Positions 1 to 6,736 of a stretch of DNA of 7,963 bases are shown here, in pieces. This DNA comes from Planctomycetota bacterium (GTDB lineage Bacteria; Planctomycetota; Planctomycetia; Pirellulales; Thermoguttaceae). The position numbers and the translations under genes are program-made. Below the pieces are notes generated by a model. That model was given only the letters and a program-made list of their open reading frames with translations. It made no database searches and was not told where the DNA came from. The stretch lies in NCBI GenBank assembly GCA_021784975.1, contig JAJYGU010000071.1, forward strand, positions 1 through 7,963, given 5' to 3'. How positions within the stretch are numbered: position 1 is the stretch's first letter; every line of letters starts with the position of its first letter.

Positions 1-33
1 CAGGCTACCAATGAGCCGGCTGCCGAGCCCTAG
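1..33 (+). CDS. 3' end of an upstream gene, possibly a TatA-like paralog (partial)
   Basis: Frame 1 reads QATNEPAAEP followed by TAG at 31-33. The gene begins outside the window. The peptide resembles the acidic tail of the next gene, which contains GANEPAAIDPA around residues 89-99, and the DNA is alike too (aatgagccggc in both). Tandem tatA-like genes are known in many bacteria, so a sister Tat component is the likeliest reading. Ten residues of low-complexity tail cannot prove this. The frame would be open by chance over such a short distance, so the gene call rests on the tail similarity and the 56-bp gap to the next start. Confidence 0.45.
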   Translation, partial: QATNEPAAEP

Positions 34-89
34 CGTCGGGCTGCCCGGCTTGTTCCGATCTGGCGTCGGCTTTTGCTGCGAGTGTCTCA

Positions 90-674
90 ATGTTGCTTGC
101 GCTTCTTGATCTCAGTCCCGTGAGCTTGCTGATCTTGAGCGTCTTGGCGCTGTTGCTTTTTGGCGAGCGCCTGCCGGAAGTCGCCCGCGCCTTTGGCAAG
201 GGGATGATGGAGTTCAAGAAGGGCATGAGCGGGATCGAGGACGAGATCCGCAACGTGGTCAATTCGGCCACCAGTTCGATCACCGAATCGTTGCCGCGGA
301 CCGAAGACTTTTCGAGTTACGAAGACCATTCAGACGATTTGAGCTCGGAGCCGGGTGCAAATGAGCCGGCCGCCATCGACCCGGCATATCCCGATTCGGT
401 GTATGGCGAGGCAACGGCTAGTGAAACCCCAACCGAGCCGTTGACCGCTGAAGGCTCTCCAATCGACCCCGCTTACACCGAGGCAGCCACCCGCGGGCCC
501 TCGTCGCCCGAGGCGACGGTCGCGAGCGCCAGCTCAACAGAAGGGTCGCCAACCGCAACCGCGCCGGCGGTTGACATGCCGCTGGCGGAGTCCTCTCCCA
601 ACCCCTCAGCCCTTCCAGCCTCTGCGGTGAACGCGCCAGCCGAGCGCGCGCTTCAGGCTGGGTCCAATTCTTAG
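90..674 (+). CDS. TatA/TatB-like twin-arginine translocase subunit with long acidic tail
   Basis: A predicted small membrane subunit of the Sec-independent Tat system, which exports folded proteins with twin-arginine signals in partnership with TatC (not in this window). One N-terminal transmembrane helix lies at about residues 9-24. It is followed by the family hinge FGERLPE (24-30) and an amphipathic helix (about 31-48, AFGKGMMEFKKGM). The rest, residues 60-194, is a disordered tail rich in Pro, Ser, Ala, Thr and acidic residues. Typical TatA is about 60-90 residues and TatB somewhat longer, so this tail is unusually long. It contains two IDPAY copies (96-100 and 125-129). The ATG at 90 sits just before the helix as expected, but no clear Shine-Dalgarno precedes it. 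TatA and TatB cannot be separated with confidence from sequence alone. Confidence 0.85.
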   Translation: MLLALLDLSPVSLLILSVLALLLFGERLPEVARAFGKGMMEFKKGMSGIEDEIRNVVNSATSSITESLPRTEDFSSYEDHSDDLSSEPGANEPAAIDPAYPDSVYGEATASETPTEPLTAEGSPIDPAYTEAATRGPSSPEATVASASSTEGSPTATAPAVDMPLAESSPNPSALPASAVNAPAERALQAGSNS

Positions 675-695
675 CTTGGACGCCATGCGTCGGCA

Positions 696-785
696 CCCTG
701 GGTGCGTGGCATGGGTAAGCGAAGCATACCCGTGGCTACTGCGGGCTTGAGCACGGGCGAACTACGCTTGCCCACGGCACCCGGG
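696..785. repeat. REPIN-like element: two diverged inverted copies of a short hairpin
   Basis: The outer ends pair imperfectly: ccctgggtgcgtggc at 696-710 against the reverse complement of 771-785, cccgggtgccgtggg. Inside lie two 19-base hairpin units in opposite orientation. Unit one is gggtaagcgaagcataccc (713-731). Unit two, read on the minus strand from 773 to 755, is gggcaagcgtagttcgccc. The layout matches a REP doublet (REPIN), a non-coding element usually scattered through a genome. No RAYT transposase is visible here. An ORF that runs through the element (702-1046) is treated as spurious. Confidence 0.55.
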
Positions 786-945
786 ACGATGGCCCCCGAG
801 ACATTCGTATCGAGACCGGTGAGCTCTGCGTTTGCCCATTCCAGTCATCGACCGGAATCGACCGTAGAAATTGTGGATCGGCGTCCTTCTCCTGGTCGAA
901 AGTTAACAGTAAGGCGTGGTGAGACAATTGACGACCGGTTTTTTT

Positions 946-1000
946 GGAGCGCGGGCGTCTCGCCCGCCTGCGAAGAAAGCGGGCGAGACGCCCGCGCTCC
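946..1000. repeat. Perfect 22-bp inverted repeat with 11-base loop, flanked by GACAATTG
   Basis: The left arm 946-967 begins ggagcgcgggcgtctc, and the right arm 979-1000 is its exact reverse complement, with cgaagaaa in the loop. An 8-base direct repeat, gacaattg, flanks the structure at 923-930 and 1008-1015. It may be a target duplication, or part of the element's ends because caattg is itself a palindrome. The arm type resembles intergenic repeats I recall from Pirellulales genomes; copy number cannot be judged here. It is a poor candidate for an intrinsic terminator, because on the plus strand the stem is followed by gtttgcc and on the minus strand by a run of A. Confidence 0.75.
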
Positions 1001-1033
1001 GTTTGCCGACAATTGCCGCCAGGGAGGGAGACA

Positions 1034-1585
1034 TTGGCCGTTCTAAGCTCGGCAAATACTTTCTATCTTTGCTATTTGTCGAGGCCCGTCGGCGATCGGG
1101 CCATTTACCGCGCGATCCGAGCCGGCTCGCTGCGAAAACTGGTCGAACTGGGTGTCGGAACCGCCAGCCGGGGCTTGCGGATGATCGACGTAGCGGCCGT
1201 CCAAGCTCCGCGTTGCGAGGTCCAGTACATCGGCCTGGACCTGTTTGAAACCCGTGGCGAGGCGGACGGGCCGGGCCTATCGCTCAAGACGGCCTACCAG
1301 AAACTGCGGGCGACCGGCGCGCGGGTTCGGTTGGTGCCCGGTGATCCGCTCGACGGGCTGGCTCGCGTAGCCAACTCGCTGGGCACAGTGGACCTGTTGA
1401 TCTTCTCCGCAGGCCTCGATAGGTCATGCTCGCGGGCGTGGTGGTTCGTTCCCCGCTTGCTGCACGAGCGGACCCAGGTCGGCGTCGAGCAGCCGGCCGC
1501 CGACGGCACGACAAGGATGTTTTGGAAGACGCGGGCGGAGATCGAGCAATTGGCCTCCGCGGCGGCCAAGCGACGAGCGGCGTAG
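1034..1585 (+). CDS. Conserved hypothetical with methyltransferase-like Rossmann motifs
   Basis: A 183-residue protein that looks like a divergent class I SAM-dependent methyltransferase fold, substrate unknown. VELGVGTASRG (38-48 from the chosen start) fits the glycine-rich motif I. VQYIGLDLFE (63-72) fits the end of strand 2 with its acidic residue. VRLVPGDPLDGL (98-109) and VDLLIFSAGLD (119-129) fit the later strands. The TTG at 1034 was chosen because agggagggag (1021-1030) gives a strong Shine-Dalgarno about 6 bases away. An in-frame TTG at 944 would instead translate the palindrome into an Arg-rich leader (ERGRLARLRRKRARR), which is implausible. The protein is short for a full methyltransferase and no catalytic motif is evident, so enzymatic activity is uncertain. 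Confidence 0.6.
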   Translation: MAVLSSANTFYLCYLSRPVGDRAIYRAIRAGSLRKLVELGVGTASRGLRMIDVAAVQAPRCEVQYIGLDLFETRGEADGPGLSLKTAYQKLRATGARVRLVPGDPLDGLARVANSLGTVDLLIFSAGLDRSCSRAWWFVPRLLHERTQVGVEQPAADGTTRMFWKTRAEIEQLASAAAKRRAA

Positions 1586-1601
1586 TGGCAGCGACCGCTG
1601 G

Positions 1602-1616
1602 CAGTATGTTATACTG
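1602..1616 (+). promoter_or_regulatory. Extended -10 promoter inside a palindrome, upstream of hinT
   Basis: tgttatact (1607-1615) matches the extended -10 form TGnTATAAT with one mismatch in the hexamer (TATACT). It lies in a perfect palindrome, cagtat-gtt-atactg (1602-1616). No good -35 is seen, as expected for an extended -10. Transcription would start near 1622, leaving a leader of about 60 bases before the GTG at 1686. The palindrome might also be an operator, but that is only inference. Confidence 0.45.
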
Positions 1617-1672
1617 AGATTGTCGGTAAGCCGCTTGGTCGCTCAGCAGGGCATCCGGTCAACTCTGGGTTC

Positions 1673-1676
1673 GAGG
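1673..1676 (+). promoter_or_regulatory. Ribosome binding site deciding the hinT start
   Basis: GAGG at 1673-1676 lies 9 bases before the GTG at 1686. The longer reading frame from TTG 1620 would add 22 residues with no resemblance to HIT proteins, so this site supports the GTG. Confidence 0.5.
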
Positions 1677-1685
1677 TCCCATACC

Positions 1686-2030
1686 GTGGGCGAGAAGACA
1701 GTATTCAAGAAGATCATCGACCGCGAGATTCCAGCCAAGATCGTGTATGAAGACGAGCACTGTTTGGTGTTCGAAGACATTCATCCGGCCGCTCCCACCC
1801 ATTTGGTTGTGATTCCCAAACGCGAGATCGCCTCAGTCGACGAGGTAACGGAAGCCGATGAGACCATGATGGGCCACTTATTCACGGTGATCCGCGGGAT
1901 CGCGGCCCAACGGGGCCTGAAAGACGGCTATCGAGTGGTGACCAACTGCGGTCGCGACGCCGGCCAGGAGGTCATGCACCTGCACTTCCACCTGCTGGCC
2001 GGCCGCCGCTTCGGCTGGCCGCCGGGCTAG
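1686..2030 (+). CDS. hinT: HIT family protein, HinT-type purine nucleoside phosphoramidase
   Basis: A 114-residue cytosolic histidine-triad hydrolase; the family cleaves AMP-lysine and other adenosine phosphoramidates as a homodimer. The N-terminus TVFKKIIDREIPAKIVYED (5-23) is typical of HinT, as is THLVVIPK (38-45). The triad MHLHFHLL has histidines at 98, 100 and 102, matching H-phi-H-phi-H-phi-phi, and the last conserved histidine is the usual nucleophile. N87 and the GQE stretch (93-95) sit where nucleotide-contacting residues are expected. The length fits the family (about 110-120). The GTG start is supported by its ribosome site and by alignment of the N-terminus with the family. The stop is 23 bases before the next start, so co-transcription with the TPR gene is possible. 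The physiological substrate is unknown. Confidence 0.92.
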   Translation: MGEKTVFKKIIDREIPAKIVYEDEHCLVFEDIHPAAPTHLVVIPKREIASVDEVTEADETMMGHLFTVIRGIAAQRGLKDGYRVVTNCGRDAGQEVMHLHFHLLAGRRFGWPPG

Positions 2031-2033
2031 CCG
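2012..2033 (+). other. Stem-loop spanning the hinT stop codon
   Basis: cggctggcc (2012-2020) can pair with ggctagccg (2025-2033) over 9 base pairs including one G-U, with loop gccg. The TAG stop lies inside the right arm. There is no T tract, so it is not a standard intrinsic terminator. It might modulate read-through into the downstream gene or may be chance in GC-rich DNA. Confidence 0.3.
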
Positions 2034-2053
2034 CCATCAGCCTGACTGAACGG

Positions 2054-4222
2054 ATGAGGCAGAATCGCGCCAGTCCGATGGTTCGAGCACAAGTCAAGGC
2101 TCAAGGGCCAAATCGGGGTCCGGCCGACTCGTCCGGCCAGCCGCCCGGCCGGCTGGCGTTGACATCCCGTTGGTCGCAGTGGCGCCGACTGGGGGCGGCG
2201 GCCGTGCTGGTGGTGGCCGTGCTCGCCGCCTACAGCAACAGCTTGACCGGCCCGTTTATCTTCGATGATCGCGACGCGATCTTGAAGAACGGCACGATTG
2301 AGCATCTGTGGCCGATCTGGCCGGTGCTCCTGCCGCCAGCCAACGGTTCCGCCGTACAGCGGCGACCGGTGGTCAACCTCTCGCTGGCCGTCAACTACGC
2401 CCTGAGCGGCTACGACGTGTGGAGCTACCACGCCCTCAACCTGCTTGCGCATCTCGCCGCGGCGCTGCTGCTGTTCGGCATCGCGCGGCGGACGTTGCTG
2501 CTGCCGCGTTGGCAAGAGCGCTGGGCCGGTGCAGCGACTCCCCTGGCCCTCACGATCGCCCTGCTCTGGGCGGTCCATCCCCTGCTGACCGAGGCGGTCA
2601 CCTACGTCGTGCAGCGGACGGAGGTCTTAGCCGGGCTGTTCTATCTGATGACGTTGTATTGCCTGATCCGCGGCGCCGGATCGCCGCGCGGTTGGCCTTG
2701 GTACGCCGGCGCGGTTGCAGCTTGCGCCCTGGCCCAGGGAAGCAAGGAAGCGGCCGTCTCCGCGCCGCTGGTAGCGCTTCTCTATGACCGGGTGTTTCTG
2801 AGTCCCTCTTGGCGGGAAGTGTTGCGTCGTCGCTGGGGGCTGTACCTCGGCCTGGCCGCGAGTTGGGGCGTAATCCTGGCCATGCTCCCGCGGGGCTCCG
2901 AGGGCGCGGCCGTGTTCACGGCTCCGCAAAACGCCGACGTGGTCCGGATCCTGGGAGAACCGTGCCGAACTATCGATTACACGCTGGCCCAGTTCGGCGT
3001 GATTGCCCACTACCTGCGGCTTTGCTTCTGGCCGCATCCGCTGGTGGCGGATTACGGTCTCTATGCGCCCCAGACCGCCTGGCAGATTGCTCCCTACGCG
3101 CTTTTGATTGGCGGGCTGCTGGCGGCCACGCTGGCGGCATTTCGCTATCAGCCTTGGCTGGGATTCTTGGGGGTGTGGTTCTTTGCCGTCCTGGCCCCGA
3201 GTTCCAGTGTGGTGCCGCTGTTCCAGCAGGTGGCCGCCGAGAAGCGGATGTATCTGCCGCTGGCGGCGGTGGTCGCCGCGGTGGTGACGGGCGGATATCT
3301 CGCCGGCCGGGGGCTCATCGCCGGCGGGCTGCTTTCGTTGCGGACGGCCCGAATCGGCGGCGGCTCGCTGACCGCCTTAGCCGCCCTTGCCTTGGCAGGG
3401 CTCGCCTTCCATCGCAACACCGCCTACCGCGATACGATCACTATCTGGCAAGACGTGGTCGACAAAATGCCCGACAACGCCCGCGCCCACAACAACCTGG
3501 GCATCGAATTGATGCGCTGCGGGCGGCCGGACGATGCACTCAAGCACTGCCAAGAAGCGGTGCGACTGAAACCCGACTACGCCGAAGGCTACAGCAACCT
3601 GGGCAATGTGTTGACCAACCGCGGCCGGCTGAGCGAAGCCATCGAGTGTTACCGCAAGGCCCTCAAGCTCAAGCCGGATTACGCCAATGCGCATTGTAAC
3701 TTGGGCACGAGCTTGTTGGCCGCCGGCCGCCCGGACGAGGCCATCCGGCAGTATCGAGCTGCCTTGCAACTGAATCCCTATCTGGTGGAAGCCTACTACA
3801 ACCTCGGAAGTGTCTTGGCGGCCCAGGCCCAATTCCAGGCGGCCGTCGTCCAATACCGCAACGCTCTGAGGTTGAACCCCGGGTTGGCCGCGGCCTACAA
3901 TGCGCTGGCCCGGCTCCTGGCCACCTGCCCGGAGGTGTCGGTCCGCAATGGTCCCGAGGCCGTGGACTTGGCTCGGCAAGCAGTGGCGCTGACTCACGCT
4001 TGCGACCCTGCCGCGCTCGACACGCTGGCGACGGCCTACGCCGAGACGGGCCGGTTTCCTCAAGCCATCTGGACCGCCCAGCAGGCAGCCTCCCTGGCTG
4101 CTCAGCTAGGAAAGCCCGAGCTGCTGGACCTGATCCAGGCCAGGATTCGGCTCTACCGGGCCGGCGCGCCCTATCGGGAGATGCGATCCGCGCCTACAAA
4201 GTTACCCCATCAGGCGGGATGA
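2054..4222 (+). CDS. TMTC-like GT-C membrane protein with C-terminal TPR repeats
   Basis: A 722-residue polytopic membrane protein resembling the TMTC family of GT-C glycosyltransferases, which use lipid-linked sugars to glycosylate proteins on the outer face of the membrane. The first helix is at about 46-62, followed by the loop GPFIFDDRDAI with acidic D71/D72 where GT-C enzymes place catalytic residues. Further TMTC-type signatures are RRPVVNLSLAVNYALSGY (103-120), HPLLTEAVTYVVQRTEVLAG (175-194), GSKEAAVSAPLVALLYD (229-245) and AEKRMYLPLA (395-404). Hydrophobic segments continue to about 452. From about 474 come four clear TPRs (474-609), e.g. NNLGIELMRCGRPDDALKHC, then more degenerate ones to about 690. 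ATG 2054 gives a polar Pro-rich N-terminus; ATG 2078 is an alternative, and neither has a clear ribosome site. The acceptor is unknown and activity is inferred. Confidence 0.8.
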   Translation: MRQNRASPMVRAQVKAQGPNRGPADSSGQPPGRLALTSRWSQWRRLGAAAVLVVAVLAAYSNSLTGPFIFDDRDAILKNGTIEHLWPIWPVLLPPANGSAVQRRPVVNLSLAVNYALSGYDVWSYHALNLLAHLAAALLLFGIARRTLLLPRWQERWAGAATPLALTIALLWAVHPLLTEAVTYVVQRTEVLAGLFYLMTLYCLIRGAGSPRGWPWYAGAVAACALAQGSKEAAVSAPLVALLYDRVFLSPSWREVLRRRWGLYLGLAASWGVILAMLPRGSEGAAVFTAPQNADVVRILGEPCRTIDYTLAQFGVIAHYLRLCFWPHPLVADYGLYAPQTAWQIAPYALLIGGLLAATLAAFRYQPWLGFLGVWFFAVLAPSSSVVPLFQQVAAEKRMYLPLAAVVAAVVTGGYLAGRGLIAGGLLSLRTARIGGGSLTALAALALAGLAFHRNTAYRDTITIWQDVVDKMPDNARAHNNLGIELMRCGRPDDALKHCQEAVRLKPDYAEGYSNLGNVLTNRGRLSEAIECYRKALKLKPDYANAHCNLGTSLLAAGRPDEAIRQYRAALQLNPYLVEAYYNLGSVLAAQAQFQAAVVQYRNALRLNPGLAAAYNALARLLATCPEVSVRNGPEAVDLARQAVALTHACDPAALDTLATAYAETGRFPQAIWTAQQAASLAAQLGKPELLDLIQARIRLYRAGAPYREMRSAPTKLPHQAG

Positions 4223-5285
4223 CGTCCCGAGTCTCATCGTTGTGGAAGATCACCGCCGCAACAGCACTCGAGGCTCGCAGGACGCAATTTTCCGAGGCGC
4301 CGGCCAGAGTCCGCGAGTAGACCGTGTCGAGCCGATCCACCAGGATGCCGCAATCACGGGTGGGAAGGAAGGTGGCCCCGTTGCGGCCGGCTAAGATGAT
4401 GAAACTGAAAATCACCGAAAGCGCAATGGCTTGCAACAGGATCACCAAAAGCAACCCCACCGTGGAAGTCGCCCAGCCGGGAATCGCCAGGCCGGTGGTG
4501 AGCAGCTTGATCGCTACCACCGTGCCCACCCCCAATGCCGTGGCCGCGACCACGAACAGGGCCGCCAACAGCAGCCTCACCCCAACCACGTCGCTGAAAA
4601 TGGAGATGGCGCTCAGACCGTGGATCACCAGGCTCACAAAACTCATGCGGCCTTCACCGGCCAGGCGTTTGCCGCGGGCGGTGGGCACCGAACACTGCGG
4701 CAGCCGGCAAACCCGCACCGCCGCCGCGTAATGGTTCCACAACTCCGGCGACACCACCAGGCTGCGCAGCCGGGCGGGCGGGATGATGCTGAAATTGCCC
4801 ACCTGCACGCCGTGCGCGGTCAGCAAGCGGTGCAACAGGCGGAACACGGCGTAGCCCGCTCGAAACCCCCATGATTCCGAGCGCCGGGTCCGCTGGGCGA
4901 AGACGATCTTCTTGCCCCCTTCGCTATGGTACTTCTCCAGCAGCCGCGGGATGTCGCGAGGATCGTCCTCGCCGTCGCTGTCCATCAGCACCACCGCTTC
5001 CCAATCGTTGGCCATCGAGCGTTCGACGTGGGCCAGCCCGGTGCATATCGCCCGCTGGTGCCCCAGGTTCCTCCGCAACCGCAAGACCTCCACCCGCGAC
5101 AAGGCGCGGTAGGAGTGCTCGGCAAAATGCTCGGGCATGGAGACGGTCGAGCCGTCATCCACCACCACGACCGCCCCAGCGATGCCATGTTCAGTCAGGG
5201 CGGCGTCTACCAGCGTCAGCAGATGGTCGCAGGCGGACCAGTCGTTGAACAGTGGCATGACGATCAGCAGGCCGTGGGGTGACAT
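4194..5285 (-). CDS. Family 2 glycosyltransferase, GtrB/DPM1-like, with two C-terminal TM helices
   Basis: A 363-residue enzyme predicted to transfer a sugar from a nucleotide donor to a polyprenyl phosphate or similar lipid at the inner membrane. The GT-A domain starts with LLIVMPLFND (6-15), then VVVVDDGST (39-47) for nucleotide binding, RNLGHQRAICTGL (72-84), and VVLMDSDGEDDP (98-109), the DxD metal-site region. GRMSFVSLVIHGLSAISIFSD (212-232 region) is typical of the GtrB/DPM1-like clade. Two transmembrane segments follow at about 237-262 and 275-299, then a cytosolic tail with FLPTRDCGILVDRL. ATG 5285 was chosen because it begins just before the first strand; longer in-frame starts read through a 57-bp repeat and into the neighbouring transporter gene. 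The 3' end overlaps the convergent TPR gene by 29 bp. It lies downstream of the MFS gene on the same strand, with a 127-base gap. Confidence 0.88.
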   Translation of the reverse strand: MSPHGLLIVMPLFNDWSACDHLLTLVDAALTEHGIAGAVVVVDDGSTVSMPEHFAEHSYRALSRVEVLRLRRNLGHQRAICTGLAHVERSMANDWEAVVLMDSDGEDDPRDIPRLLEKYHSEGGKKIVFAQRTRRSESWGFRAGYAVFRLLHRLLTAHGVQVGNFSIIPPARLRSLVVSPELWNHYAAAVRVCRLPQCSVPTARGKRLAGEGRMSFVSLVIHGLSAISIFSDVVGVRLLLAALFVVAATALGVGTVVAIKLLTTGLAIPGWATSTVGLLLVILLQAIALSVIFSFIILAGRNGATFLPTRDCGILVDRLDTVYSRTLAGASENCVLRASSAVAAVIFHNDETRDVIPPDGVTL

Positions 5286-5292
5286 GGCTTCG

Positions 5293-5349
5293 ACAAAAAT
5301 GGGATTGTCTCCCTCTGTGCACCGTTTGACACAAAATTCGGTACAGGCC
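5293..5349 (-). repeat. 57-bp interspersed repeat, copy 1, in the glycosyltransferase leader
   Basis: This matches 6805-6861 in the same orientation without gaps, 50 of 57 bases identical; gacacaaaattcg is an invariant block. A hairpin forms at gggattgtctccc (5301-5313). The repeat ends 7 bases before the ATG of the glycosyltransferase. Its minus-strand reading is open in the gene frame (TEFCVKRCTEGDNPIF) and would be falsely added to the protein by a longest-ORF caller. Confidence 0.8.
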
Positions 5350-5412
5350 TGCTCTCTGGAACTATAGCTCGCGCCGGGCCTCCCGCAAATCAACCTCGTT
5401 GCGGCCGGCCGG

Positions 5413-6699
5413 TTAAGGGACTTCCAAGGGCGGGCCCTCAGCCTCGGGGATCCCCGAGGTAACTTCCGGCAGAATCCCCATTTGCCGATAGATCGGTCGG
5501 ACCTGCTCCCGCATGGCACGCAACTGGCGGGTGAAAAGCAGCGAAGCCACGACACACAGGCCCGCCATAATCTGCACGGTATGGGCCGCGCCGATGCGGC
5601 TGGCCAGACTGCCGGCCAGCAGGCTGCCCACCGGGGCCATGCCCACGAAGGCGGTGGCATACAAGCTCATGACCCGGCCGCGCTTGTCCTCGGCTACGAT
5701 GGTTTGCAGGATGGTGTTGGTGGAGGCGGTTTCCAGCATCATGAAGAAACCGACCAAGGCCAGCAACCCCAGCGAAAGGCCGAGAAGGTCCGACAGAGAA
5801 AAACAGATCGCCGACAGGCCGAACGCCCCGCTGGCCCAGGCCACCTGCCGGCCCAGGCCGAGCACCGATTTGCGGGCAGCGATCAGCAGCGCCCCGGCCA
5901 GCGCTCCGACCCCCATGGCGGCGGTCAGCAGACCCAGGGTCGCCGGCCCGCCGTGCAGGATCTCGGCAGCAAACAGGGGCATCAACACCACCAACGGCAT
6001 GGCCGTCAGGCTCACCATGGCTAGCAACATCAACAGGCTGCGAATCGGCTGAAAGCCAACGACGTAGGACAACCCATCCTTCAGGTCGCGCAATACGTGC
6101 TGGTTGGTCCGCCGCGAGGGCCGGGCGGCCACCCGCATGGCCAGCAAGGCCGCCAGCACCGCCAAGAAGCTGAAGGCGTTCAAGAGAAAACAGAACCATT
6201 CACCCAGCGTGGCGATCAAAAAGCCGGCGATGGACGGGCCCACCAACCTGGCCCCGTTAAACATCGACGAGCTCAGGCCGATGGCGCTGCTCAGGTCCTC
6301 GCGGCCTTCAATCATTTCGATCAGGAAGGCCTGCCGGGCGGGGATGTCGATGGCGTTGATCAGGCCCAGCACAACGCTCAGGACGATGAGTTCCCAGATC
6401 GCAATCAGCCCGGTCAGCGTGAGTACGAACAGGAGGAGGGCCTGAAACATGGCCAGGGTCTGGGTGGCGATGATCGTGCGGTGGCGGTTCCAACGGTCGG
6501 TATACACGCCCGCCAACGACGACACCAAGAGAATGGGCAACTGGCCGCAAAAGCCCAACAGCCCCAGCAGAAAGGCCGAGTTGCTCAGCCGGTAGGCCAG
6601 CCAGATCATGGCCACCTGCTGCATCCAGGTGCCAATCAGCGAGATCCCTTGCCCGAAAAAGAAGAGGCGGAAGTTGCGATGTCGTAAGGCCCCGCGCAC
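5413..6699 (-). CDS. MFS transporter, MFS_3/EntS-like exporter family
   Basis: A 428-residue, roughly 12-helix transporter of the major facilitator superfamily, in the branch that includes the enterobactin exporter EntS. The start ALRHRNFRLFFFGQGISLIG (4-23) and the motif A loop AGVYTDRWNRHR (63-74) are characteristic, as are AIDIPARQAFLIEMI (116-130) and EDKRGRVMSLYATAF (337-351) in the second half. The C-terminus is a short soluble tail ending PPLEVP. GTG 6699 was chosen because GGAG (CTCC at 6706-6709 on the plus strand) precedes it by 6 bases and the family N-terminus begins there. The open frame continues to 6846 but runs through repeat DNA into an Arg/Pro-rich shadow. Substrate is unknown; there is no siderophore gene nearby, so export of a siderophore is not supported. 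It may be co-transcribed with the downstream glycosyltransferase. Confidence 0.88.
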   Translation of the reverse strand: MRGALRHRNFRLFFFGQGISLIGTWMQQVAMIWLAYRLSNSAFLLGLLGFCGQLPILLVSSLAGVYTDRWNRHRTIIATQTLAMFQALLLFVLTLTGLIAIWELIVLSVVLGLINAIDIPARQAFLIEMIEGREDLSSAIGLSSSMFNGARLVGPSIAGFLIATLGEWFCFLLNAFSFLAVLAALLAMRVAARPSRRTNQHVLRDLKDGLSYVVGFQPIRSLLMLLAMVSLTAMPLVVLMPLFAAEILHGGPATLGLLTAAMGVGALAGALLIAARKSVLGLGRQVAWASGAFGLSAICFSLSDLLGLSLGLLALVGFFMMLETASTNTILQTIVAEDKRGRVMSLYATAFVGMAPVGSLLAGSLASRIGAAHTVQIMAGLCVVASLLFTRQLRAMREQVRPIYRQMGILPEVTSGIPEAEGPPLEVP

Positions 6700-6736
6700 A
6701 ATCCGCTCCGCTTGGACGGCGAACCTGCCCTGCCTC

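Larger units (their letters stand above)
675..1033. other. Gene-free interval of 359 bases
   Basis: I see no credible gene between the tat stop and the TTG at 1034. The interval holds the REPIN-like element (696-785) and the 22-bp inverted repeat (946-1000). Between them lies unremarkable sequence with a tcgaccg direct repeat near 847-865. No convincing promoter was found, though one for the next gene would be expected here. ORFs crossing the interval on either strand pass through the palindromes and show no family features. Confidence 0.6.

Noticed and set aside
946..1000. Intrinsic terminator for the tat gene
   Set aside because: The stem is strong but has no T tract on its 3' side on either strand, and it lies about 270 bases past the stop codon.
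923..1015. CRISPR array or integrase attachment site
   Set aside because: There is only one palindrome with two flanking 8-mers, no regular spacing, and no cas or integrase gene.
702..1046. Plus-strand ORF of 114 codons after the tat gene
   Set aside because: It runs through two palindromic elements, has no family motif and no ribosome site, and overlaps the better supported start at 1034.
4324..4874. Plus-strand ORFs opposite the glycosyltransferase, and similar ones at 5482-6687 opposite the transporter
   Set aside because: These are antisense shadows of GC-rich genes; their Gln/His/Arg-rich or Ala/Arg-rich composition is typical of shadows and no motif is recognisable.
5286..5660. N-terminal extension of the glycosyltransferase to 5660
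   Set aside because: It would overlap the transporter gene by about 250 bases and translate the 57-bp repeat; the family N-terminus begins at ATG 5285.
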